64,000 nt of DNA from an uncultured Neglectibacter sp. Its GTDB lineage: Bacteria > Bacillota > Clostridia > Oscillospirales > Acutalibacteraceae. The translations under genes were made by a program, and so were the position numbers. The first letter of the stretch is position 1. Each line of letters starts with the position of its first letter. The stretch spans positions 100,765 through 164,764 of the forward strand of contig CALFFN010000005.1 of assembly GCA_937958185.1 (NCBI GenBank). Reading direction: 5' to 3'. The notes under the pieces were generated by a model. That model saw only the letters and a list, made by a program, of their open reading frames with translations. It did not search any database and was not told the DNA's origin. Positions 25,531-31,471 of this stretch are shown here, one piece after another.

Positions 25531-25868
25531 ACAGGAGCTTTGAAGAGCTGCAGGCTCAGCTGGCGAACGACTTGTGCAGCGTGATCAATAACAACCGTGC
25601 AGAGCCGGGGTTGTTTTCTGACCTGTTGGAAACTATGAGGGCCATCTACTATCTTGACGGTCAGGACTCAATGAATCTATCTGTGGTGCTGATGCTGGAA
25701 TATGTGTATCATGAGCTGATCGCTCCCTCACAGATCGCACAGATCTATAAAGATATCGCCCGCGCTCTGGTGGTCTACCATATTTCCCGGCTGGCAGACG
25801 GAAAAGACCATCAGGACGATGCTGGCTATATAGAAAGCGATGTGCAGGAGGGCTTTGATATCGGTTGA
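25527..25868 (+). CDS. Small helical protein ending the radical SAM cassette
   Basis: The ATG overlaps the stop of the second radical SAM gene (ATGA), so this 113-residue protein is made with it. The sequence is all-helical and acidic (SFEELQAQLANDLCSVINNN; SLVVLMLEYVYHELIAP is approximated by NLSVVLMLEYVYHELIAP). No membrane segment or metal motif is seen. By analogy with small partners of other repeat-modification systems, such as HxsD, it could be a substrate-recognition or accessory protein. This is only positional. Confidence 0.5.
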   Translation: MNRSFEELQAQLANDLCSVINNNRAEPGLFSDLLETMRAIYYLDGQDSMNLSVVLMLEYVYHELIAPSQIAQIYKDIARALVVYHISRLADGKDHQDDAGYIESDVQEGFDIG

Positions 25869-25908
25869 GGCCAACAAAGGAACACGGCAGAGTAAGGAAG
25901 TGATCGAT

Positions 25909-26208
25909 ATGAACGAATGGACCGTAGTTACCGTGATCATCGGCTTGGCGGGTCTGATTGTTACCGTTATGGCGCCAATCCTGAAGTTCAACAACACGGT
26001 TTCCAGATTATCCACCCTGATTGAAGGCATTTTTGAGAATATCAAAAGACTGGAGGAGGAAAACGCAGCATTTCGAGAGCACGCGTCCGAATCTCACCAG
26101 AGGCTTCATGAGCGAATCGACGGAAATGAACAGAGGCTGCAAAATCACGAAATCAGGATTGTGAAACTGGAAACTCGAGATGAGAAAGAGATGACAGCGG
26201 AAAAGTAG
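25909..26208 (+). CDS. Membrane-anchored coiled-coil protein (XhlA-like), lysis module
   Basis: I choose ATG 25909, with AAGGAAGTGAT upstream. The 99-residue product has one membrane segment at residues 5-26 (TVVTVIIGLAGLIVTVMAPI), followed by a long amphipathic coiled coil (IKRLEEENAAFREHASESHQ). This layout, just before the holin, resembles haemolysin XhlA-type or holin-accessory proteins that assist phage lysis. The family call is by layout, not sequence identity. Confidence 0.6.
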   Translation: MNEWTVVTVIIGLAGLIVTVMAPILKFNNTVSRLSTLIEGIFENIKRLEEENAAFREHASESHQRLHERIDGNEQRLQNHEIRIVKLETRDEKEMTAEK

Positions 26209-26239
26209 ATTTTCATAAACGGAACGGAGGAAAGCGCCT

Positions 26240-26506
26240 ATGAATATCAATTGGAAGGTCAGATTCCGGAACAAGAGCTTTTGGCTTGCCCTCATTCCGG
26301 CTGTATTGCTGCTGATTCAGACCGTAGCGGCTGTTTTTGGGTATTCGCTGGACTTGGGTGAAACGGGAAACCGCCTGCTTGCGGTAGTTAACGCTGCCTT
26401 TGCGGTGTTGTCCGTTCTCGGGGTGGTGGTGGATCCAACTACTGAAGGAACAGGCGACAGCAAGCAGGCTTTAGAATACAGCCACCCCAAGAAAAGGGGG
26501 GAATGA
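26240..26506 (+). CDS. Phage holin, phi-LC3 family
   Basis: The 88-residue protein starts MNINWKVRFRNKSFWLALIP and has two membrane segments, about residues 13-33 and 48-66 (LLAVVNAAFAVLSVLGVV), followed by DPTTEGTGDSKQALEY, the hallmark C-terminal signature of phi-LC3 holins. It forms membrane lesions at the end of the lytic cycle that let the endolysin reach the wall. It is immediately followed by the endolysin gene. Confidence 0.85.
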   Translation: MNINWKVRFRNKSFWLALIPAVLLLIQTVAAVFGYSLDLGETGNRLLAVVNAAFAVLSVLGVVVDPTTEGTGDSKQALEYSHPKKRGE

Positions 26507-26509
26507 GCA

Positions 26510-27367
26510 ATGGCTGCAAAAGGCGTTGACATTAGTGAAAATAACGGCAAAGTGGATTTTGCACAGTTAAAGATTGCTGGAATTGGATTTGTGCTTCTTC
26601 GCTGTGGTTATGGAAGCGATTATGAGAACCAGGACGATGGAAGGTTCTTGGAAAATGTCTCAAAGGCGCAAAAGACAGGAATGCCTTACGGCGTCTATCT
26701 CTATTCGTATGCCCTGAATGCTATTCAGGCAGAAAGTGAAGCTAACCACGCACTTCGATTATTAAGCCAAGTTCCTAAGCCTGCATACGGCGTGTGGTTT
26801 GACATGGAAGACGCCGACCACTACAAGGCAAATCACGGTATGCCTGCAAATTCTGTTCTGGTAGATATTTGTGACATTTTTTGCAAAAGAATTTCAGAAG
26901 AGGGGTATCACGCGGGAATATATGCCTCATTATCGTGGTTGGAAAACGAGCTGAACGATCCCCGCTTGGATCGGTATGACAAGTGGGTAGCTCAATGGAA
27001 TAGCGTATGCGAATATAAGAAGGAGTACGGCATCTGGCAGTTCACTGACCAGCTGTACATTGGCGGAAAGCGCTTCGATGGCAACTGGGCCTATCGCGAT
27101 TACCCCAGTCTTTCGCAAAAAAAGGAGGAACAAGCTTTGAACGAAACGCAAATTAGAAAAATCGTTCAGGAAGAAATTGCAAGCTACTTTGTACAGCAGG
27201 CAAAAAAGCCTGCCAGTAGCTGGGCGCAGCCGGCTGTGGCTTATTGCAAGGAGAACGGGATCATGAACGGAGATAAGGACGGGACATTTCGACCGCAAAG
27301 CTTTATTACACGGCAGGAATCTGCGCAGGTTGCTATGGAACTGCACAAACAGATGAAGCAGCCGTAA
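26510..27367 (+). CDS. GH25 endolysin (lysozyme) with C-terminal SLH module
   Basis: The 285-residue protein has a glycoside hydrolase family 25 domain at residues 1-205. GVDISENNG supplies D7, and VWFDMEDAD carries D98 and E100, the acidic cluster of GH25 muramidases. A short linker (about 210-232) leads to a single S-layer homology module at 233-282 (WAQPAVAYCKENGIMNGDKD). The enzyme cleaves peptidoglycan; the SLH module probably anchors it to secondary wall polymer, in place of the usual SH3 or choline-binding domains. It follows the holin by three bases and ends at a strong terminator. Confidence 0.88.
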   Translation: MAAKGVDISENNGKVDFAQLKIAGIGFVLLRCGYGSDYENQDDGRFLENVSKAQKTGMPYGVYLYSYALNAIQAESEANHALRLLSQVPKPAYGVWFDMEDADHYKANHGMPANSVLVDICDIFCKRISEEGYHAGIYASLSWLENELNDPRLDRYDKWVAQWNSVCEYKKEYGIWQFTDQLYIGGKRFDGNWAYRDYPSLSQKKEEQALNETQIRKIVQEEIASYFVQQAKKPASSWAQPAVAYCKENGIMNGDKDGTFRPQSFITRQESAQVAMELHKQMKQP

Positions 27368-27382
27368 GTTTTATCCGAAAAA

Positions 27383-27420
27383 AGCGCTATGGGAGTATTT
27401 GATCCCATAGCGCTTTTTTT
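27383..27420 (+). terminator. Strong intrinsic terminator after the endolysin
   Basis: A perfect twelve-base-pair stem (AGCGCTATGGGA with TCCCATAGCGCT) is followed by seven Ts. It closes the late tail and lysis operon. Confidence 0.92.
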
Positions 27421-27537
27421 GAGAAAGAATCCCGCGTAAAAATTAACCTTCAAGTTTCCCTTCTTTTTTGCAAAGCTTCTATTTTGCCAACAATATTCTT
27501 CCTTATTTTCAAGGATTAAGTAGAATACTGGGGTGTA

Positions 27538-27633
27538 ATGAACTATGAAGATATCATTGCGCCTAAATTTGTAAAAAGTGCAAAAGCGATCCGCAAAGAC
27601 AAATACACGGGCATAACTATCCGTCCCCCATAA
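27538..27633 (+). CDS. Possible 31-residue small ORF
   Basis: ATG 27538 opens a 31-residue frame (MNYEDIIAPKFVKSAKAIRK at the start) preceded only by a weak GGGGTG. The stretch 27421-27680 holds no other gene. The peptide is basic and could be the remnant of a longer regulator. I would not rely on it. Confidence 0.22.
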   Translation: MNYEDIIAPKFVKSAKAIRKDKYTGITIRPP

Positions 27634-27680
27634 TCTCCATATCACCTTTATTTCAACATAATTTGAAAGGAAAGTATGAT

Positions 27681-28079
27681 ATGGTAGAGCCTAACGAGAA
27701 AGAAAGAGAAAGCAGTCTGCAGAATCGGTTTTCAGCTTATCTCAAACTGGCAGTTAACAGAGAACGCAGACGGTATCTTCAAAAGAAATGGAACACAGAG
27801 AACAGGGAAGCGCTGCAAAGTGCAGTTGAAAAAGAAGATCAACTGTACGAGCCCGATTTCCTTTCGCACCTTCCTCTTGCGGATCAAATCGAAAATGAAG
27901 CTTTGTCAAAGGCGATACGAAGCTTAAAGCCAAAGGACTTAGAGATACTGGAACTGTGCGGCATCCAGGGTTTAACGTATCGTGAGGCATCGGAGCAGCT
28001 TCATCGGAACTTCTGGACAGTAAAGGCTTCTTATTTGCGAATGATCCATATGTTCCGAAAAATTTTAGAAGGCGAGTAA
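27681..28079 (+). CDS. Sigma-70 region 4-like regulator of integrative elements
   Basis: ATG 27681, with AAAGGAAAG upstream, gives 132 residues. The C-terminal half is a helix-turn-helix of the sigma region 4 type (LKPKDLEILELCGIQGLTYR, then REASEQLHRNFWTVKASYLR). The N-terminal part is basic and helical without a clear region 2. Proteins like this (Tn916 Orf7 type) occur with a small partner on conjugative transposons and other integrative elements, where they control excision or transfer genes. Here it sits between the phage lysis module and the integrase. Confidence 0.65.
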   Translation: MVEPNEKERESSLQNRFSAYLKLAVNRERRRYLQKKWNTENREALQSAVEKEDQLYEPDFLSHLPLADQIENEALSKAIRSLKPKDLEILELCGIQGLTYREASEQLHRNFWTVKASYLRMIHMFRKILEGE

Positions 28080-28083
28080 GTAC

Positions 28084-28281
28084 ATGAATTTTTCTGACTT
28101 GATAGAAAGAGCAAAGACAGGCGACAATAATGCGGCTGAAGAAATCCTAAAGAAATACGAACCCCTGCTGCGGAAAAATGCTGTTGTACAGGGAGAATAC
28201 GATGAAGACCTGTATCAGAGGCTTTGCAGTGTGACTTTGAGTTGTATCCAGCATTTTAAAGCCGAGTTGGATTTGTTCTGA
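28084..28281 (+). CDS. Tn916 Orf8-like helix-turn-helix protein
   Basis: The 65-residue protein starts MNFSDLIERAKTGDNNAAEE and matches the short 'helix-turn-helix domain of conjugative transposons' type (Orf8 of Tn916), a companion of the sigma-like gene four bases upstream. The stop codon lies in the first copy of a 19-bp tandem repeat. This pair next to a phage integrase indicates a mosaic element. Confidence 0.65.
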   Translation: MNFSDLIERAKTGDNNAAEEILKKYEPLLRKNAVVQGEYDEDLYQRLCSVTLSCIQHFKAELDLF

Positions 28282-28314
28282 TTACTAAGCAGAAATCTGA
28301 TTACTAAGCAGAAA
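28277..28314. repeat. Perfect 19-bp tandem duplication
   Basis: TCTGATTACTAAGCAGAAA occurs twice in direct succession with no mismatch. The first copy contains the stop codon of the preceding gene. It could be a recent slippage duplication or a pair of protein-binding sites. Confidence 0.9.
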
Positions 28315-28319
28315 ATAGA

Positions 28320-28361
28320 AAGGCCGATAAGATAGGAAAATACCTATTTTATCGGCCTTTT
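28320..28361 (+). terminator. Intrinsic terminator after the regulator pair
   Basis: A long stem (GGCCGATAAGATAGG paired with CCTATTTTATCGGCC, one G-T pair) is followed by TTTTCTT. It separates the regulators from the downstream zinc-ribbon gene. Confidence 0.88.
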
Positions 28362-28371
28362 CTTATAGGAC

Positions 28372-28400
28372 TTGATGGATTTTGGGGAGTGTGGTACAAT
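28372..28400 (+). promoter_or_regulatory. Sigma-A promoter of the small zinc-ribbon gene
   Basis: TTGATG and TACAAT are separated by 17 bases, 24 bases before the start codon of the 49-residue gene. Confidence 0.65.
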
Positions 28401-28424
28401 GTAACTTACAGAGGAGGAACTTTT

Positions 28425-28574
28425 ATGCCAGTATATTATTGCAAGAACTGCGGTTTTATTTTCAAACGGGAGAAAGAAACGGACACCTGCCCGGACTGCG
28501 GAAAGCGGGATATCCGTCCTGCATTGGAGCCGGAGATCATGGAATTGAAAGCTAGGCAGGAAAAATGGGAATAG
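28425..28574 (+). CDS. 49-residue rubredoxin-like zinc-ribbon protein
   Basis: ATG 28425 follows GGAGGAA. The short product has CKNCGFIFKR near residue 6 and CPDCGKRD about 20 residues later, a four-cysteine zinc or iron site of the rubredoxin-like knuckle type. It has its own promoter and terminator, so it is a self-contained monocistronic gene in the element's right arm. Its function is unknown; such small metal proteins occur on many Clostridia genomes. Confidence 0.72.
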   Translation: MPVYYCKNCGFIFKREKETDTCPDCGKRDIRPALEPEIMELKARQEKWE

Positions 28575-28655
28575 GAATCTCATGCAGACGACGGGACTTC
28601 CAGCCAGTTATTACTGAACCAAGCTCTCTTGTGCCAATAATCAAAATTTATTTTG

Positions 28656-28690
28656 CCAGCGCCGGTCATTTCTTTTCGGCGCTGGTTTTT
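28656..28690 (+). terminator. Intrinsic terminator after the zinc-ribbon gene
   Basis: A nine-base-pair stem (CCAGCGCCG with CGGCGCTGG) is followed by five Ts. Confidence 0.88.
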
Positions 28691-28711
28691 CATTTTAGAA
28701 AAGGTGAACCT

Positions 28712-28837
28712 CTATCCACACCTCTCCTCCAACGCTGCGGTTGTCTCCCGATCTGTATGCTCCCACAGCAAGCTGCTCAAGATCTCAATGGCATCCCAGC
28801 GCTTACGGTAGTAGGTCCACCAGGAAACGTCTTTCAT
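28712..28837 (-). pseudogene. Probable gene remnant, 41 residues
   Basis: The minus strand encodes MKDVSWWTYYRKRWDAIEIL and about 20 further residues to a stop, with coding-like composition. The frame continues upstream about 18 residues (GSIDDIVESLRTH) without a start before stops. It looks like the C-terminal remnant of a degraded gene. I do not recognise its parent family. The surrounding 28,691-29,335 holds no intact gene that I can support. Confidence 0.32.
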
Positions 28838-29122
28838 GTGCGTACGCAGGGATTCTACGATATCATCTATGCTGCCGACATAATAAAAGGCTTATCAAGA
28901 TCACAATTTCATCGAAAAATCAGACGGAAGAAAATTCTTCCTCTGGTTTCCTGTCTTTTTATTAGCTCTTTTGCCATATCCTGGCGAACGATTTTTTAAA
29001 AACTTTGCACTGATTCTGACACATTACCGCTCTTTATATAGCAGAAGGTGGTTAAATTCACTTTTTCTTGAACCTTGAAAACAGCATAGCGATCTGCCGG
29101 AGGGAATACCCCTGGCTTTGCC

Positions 29123-29260
29123 ATGACGCATCTGCTGAGCGAAGCAAGGGAGAAAACGCAGGACCGAACACGGCTGCAGGAAGCGAGCCGACAGATTGTT
29201 ACAGAATGGAACAACTTTTTTTATTTTTCAAATGGGATGCTGCCTGATTGTGGTGTATAA
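29123..29260 (+). CDS. Possible 45-residue ORF or gene remnant
   Basis: The frame from ATG 29123 encodes a charged, helical stretch (TQDRTRLQEASRQIVTEWNN). It has no clear ribosome site and stops after 45 residues. It could be the tail end of a lost mobility gene. Its stop overlaps a TATAAT sequence that might belong to the excisionase promoter. Confidence 0.25.
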   Translation: MTHLLSEAREKTQDRTRLQEASRQIVTEWNNFFYFSNGMLPDCGV

Positions 29261-29335
29261 TAATTTTGCTAAATCTCAGCCATTTATCAAAACTACAGGA
29301 AAGGAGGCATCTTCGAGAAAGGAGGCGCAAGTTGG

Positions 29336-29539
29336 GTGAAAGAAAGTCAACCCCAAAGTCCAGCTAAAAAGGTATACCTGGTTTCTGAAGTAGCCGAAAT
29401 CTTGAACATGACAGAACGCAGTGCGTATAGCTTTTGCAGTACAACAAAGGAATTTGTTGTCAAACGCTGCGGACCAAAACTGCTTCGGATTAACAAAGAA
29501 TCCTTTGACTGCTGGCTGAATCATCAGGAGGTAGGATAA
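29336..29539 (+). CDS. Excisionase-like helix-turn-helix protein (Xis)
   Basis: GTG 29336 follows AAAGGAGG. The 67-residue product has an excisionase-type winged helix-turn-helix (VYLVSEVAEILNMTERSAYS, then KLLRINKESFDCWL). It ends exactly where the integrase ATG begins (TAAATG). Such small basic proteins bind near attachment sites and direct the integrase towards excision. Confidence 0.78.
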   Translation: MKESQPQSPAKKVYLVSEVAEILNMTERSAYSFCSTTKEFVVKRCGPKLLRINKESFDCWLNHQEVG

Positions 29540-31066
29540 ATGGCTTCTATTGTTCATCGGTATCAAACATACTACGTTAGTTACACAATTCCGAAAGGTC
29601 TAAGCAAGGAGTTCTACGAAAAGAATGGTCTCCCATATGACGAACACAAAAGTAAACGTCAGATGTGGGAACCGTTCAATAATTTGGATGCAGCAGAAGA
29701 AAGAAAAAAGAAGGTGGAAATTCAGTTAGAGGAAATACGGCAGTCAAACGGCGAGATAAATCACCTTTCTGTGATCCGTCCCATAAAGTTATGGGATTTT
29801 GTGATGAAAGAATTTATTCCAAGTCGGGCTAAGAGCTGGCAACCGAAAACCTATACCATGAATGTTGGTCTTCTTACCAATCATGTAAAACCTCATCTGG
29901 GTGAAAAGACCATCCAGGCAGTTACTGAGGGGGACATTCGTGAGCTCTATGAAACCCTGCAGCATACACCTAAAGGCGCATACAAAGGCGGTATATGTTT
30001 GCTATCTGAAGTAGAGATGGAAAAGCCACATGAAGAAAGTGAGTGTTTAGGTCCCACGACTATTCATGATGTAGCTCTGCTTTTAGGAGGGATTTTTAAG
30101 CTGGCGCTCCGAAGGAATCTCATTACAGAAGATCCATTACCGGAATACATACCCCCGCGCAACGGCAACATTCAATTCAAGATATGGGATGACATGCTGA
30201 TGAAAAAAGCACTGACTGCTATGTCGGATCAACCGCTGCTGCGGCTTGCTGTGCATCTGGCATATGTAGGTGCCCTAAGAAACGGGGAAACGGTTGGAAT
30301 TACTTTAGAGGAACTGGATCTTAGAAATAGTCGCATCCATATCACAAAAATACTGCAAAGAGTTTCAAAAGAATCTCTGAAAATGGCAAAAACCTCAGAT
30401 GTGTTGTTTGTCTTTCCAACGATAGAGATAGAAAAAAATTCTTGCCTTGTACTGAAAAGGCCAAAGACATCTTCCAGCATTAGAGAGTTGCTGGCAACTG
30501 AGCCACTCAAAAATGAGATAGAGGCGCGGTTGAAGCAGATCCAGCGCAACAAGGAAAAGCTCGGTGATCAATATCATGATTACGGACTTCTGATCTGCTT
30601 AGAAAACGGTAATCCCATAGAACCCAAGCTGATGATGACATGGTTCAAAAAATGGCAAAAACAACAGAAAGAAGAATTTGAGGAAGAGTATCCGCCACTT
30701 AGTTTCCATGGAATCCGCCACTCATCAACTACTTACTATGTGGAGCACTGTGATGGGGACTTCAAAAGTGTACAGGCAATAACTGGTCACAAATCGTTGG
30801 AGGTTCTGCTAAATATCTACTCTCATGCCACAAGTTCAGCCCGGTTAAAGCTTGTAGAAACTTTTCAGGACAAATTTTATTCCGGGAGGAAGGAACAGAG
30901 CTTGAGCGCAATATTTTCACCAGAAAATGCGCAGGAGAAAGACGTGGTTTCCACATTGGCTTTTCTTGCGAAAGATAGCCCGGAGATCAAAGAACTGCTT
31001 CTCAAGATGTGCAAGCAAAGCCCCGCTTTGCAGGAAACCGTCTTAACTGCACTGCTTGCAGGATAG
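29540..31066 (+). CDS. int: Tyrosine-family site-specific integrase
   Basis: The 508-residue protein has a SAM-like core-binding domain (about 75-180) and a C-terminal catalytic domain with the full set of residues: R247 (GALRNGETVGI), H390 and R393 (HGIRHSSTTYY), H417 (TGHKS) and the nucleophile Y427 (NIYSHA). It recombines attP with the chromosomal attachment site. The gene ends 150 bases from a tRNA-Arg gene, the expected target. It is longer than the usual 350-400 residues because of an extended N-terminus, an inserted region in the catalytic domain and a 70-residue tail. Confidence 0.93.
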   Translation: MASIVHRYQTYYVSYTIPKGLSKEFYEKNGLPYDEHKSKRQMWEPFNNLDAAEERKKKVEIQLEEIRQSNGEINHLSVIRPIKLWDFVMKEFIPSRAKSWQPKTYTMNVGLLTNHVKPHLGEKTIQAVTEGDIRELYETLQHTPKGAYKGGICLLSEVEMEKPHEESECLGPTTIHDVALLLGGIFKLALRRNLITEDPLPEYIPPRNGNIQFKIWDDMLMKKALTAMSDQPLLRLAVHLAYVGALRNGETVGITLEELDLRNSRIHITKILQRVSKESLKMAKTSDVLFVFPTIEIEKNSCLVLKRPKTSSSIRELLATEPLKNEIEARLKQIQRNKEKLGDQYHDYGLLICLENGNPIEPKLMMTWFKKWQKQQKEEFEEEYPPLSFHGIRHSSTTYYVEHCDGDFKSVQAITGHKSLEVLLNIYSHATSSARLKLVETFQDKFYSGRKEQSLSAIFSPENAQEKDVVSTLAFLAKDSPEIKELLLKMCKQSPALQETVLTALLAG

Positions 31067-31073
31067 ACCGCCG

Positions 31074-31095
31074 TTTGACGGTCGCTTTTGACGGT
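31074..31095. repeat. Short direct repeats beside the integrase, candidate arm sites
   Basis: TTTGACGGT occurs at 31074-31082 and again at 31087-31095. Their place between the integrase stop and the tRNA attachment gene is where integrase arm-type sites are usually found. The binding role is inferred. Confidence 0.35.
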
Positions 31096-31164
31096 TTGTA
31101 TATCAGCTGTATATTTATGTAAGAATGGATTTTTAGAGCGAAAAGCACGGATGAAGTAAAAAAA

Positions 31165-31202
31165 GATGCGGATTATTTGCAAAAATACAAAAAATCCGCA
31201 TC
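31165..31202 (-). terminator. Intrinsic terminator of tRNA-Arg
   Basis: On the minus strand GATGCGGATT pairs with AATCCGCATC and is followed by seven Ts. It lies 14 bases beyond the tRNA 3' end. If the element entered at the tRNA 3' part, this terminator is element-borne. Confidence 0.8.
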
Positions 31203-31215
31203 AAACCTGAAAATC

Positions 31216-31292
31216 TGGCGCGCCGGAGAAGATTCGAACTCCCGACCTCTTGATCCGTAGTCAAGCGCTCTATCCAGCTGAGCTACCGGCGC
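31216..31292 (-). tRNA. tRNA-Arg (anticodon ACG), CCA encoded
   Basis: The minus strand folds into a standard cloverleaf. The acceptor GCGCCGG pairs with CCGGCGC, the anticodon stem is CTTGA/TCAAG around the loop CTACGGA, the T-loop is TTCGAAT, the discriminator is G, and CCA is encoded. Anticodon ACG reads CGU (and CGC/CGA after inosine formation). It adjoins the integrase and is the likely attachment site. Its 5' half is repeated at 31355-31394. Confidence 0.95.
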
Positions 31293-31354
31293 ACAGGAAC
31301 TTGTATTCAATTTTCATCCAACTTGCTTGCATATGCAGAGGAAAAACCCCTTGG

Positions 31355-31394
31355 TCCGTAGTCAAGCGCTCTATCCAGCTGAGCTACCGGCGCA
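31355..31394 (-). repeat. Duplicated 5' half of tRNA-Arg, probable integration scar
   Basis: These 40 bases are identical to 31254-31293, covering the tRNA from the anticodon to its 5' end and one base beyond. It lacks a 3' half and cannot make a tRNA. It lies between the strong tRNA promoter and the intact tRNA, so the promoter transcribes the half copy first. I infer the half copy is the original chromosomal 5' half and the intact gene came with, or was rebuilt by, an element. Confidence 0.85.
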
Positions 31395-31434
31395 TATCGC
31401 TGCGAAAACAGCATGCTGTCTTCACAGCCCTATT

Positions 31435-31463
31435 ATTATAAGCTCAGTTTTTGGAAATGTCAA
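31435..31463 (-). promoter_or_regulatory. Consensus sigma-A promoter for the tRNA-Arg region
   Basis: On the minus strand TTGACA and TATAAT, both perfect, are separated by 17 bases. It lies about 40 bases upstream of the half tRNA copy and about 140 bases upstream of the intact tRNA. Confidence 0.85.
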
Positions 31464-31471
31464 GAGCATTT

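Noticed and set aside
28565..28999. 144-residue plus-strand open frame
   Set aside because: It begins inside the preceding gene, runs through a terminator, has no ribosome site and an implausible composition.
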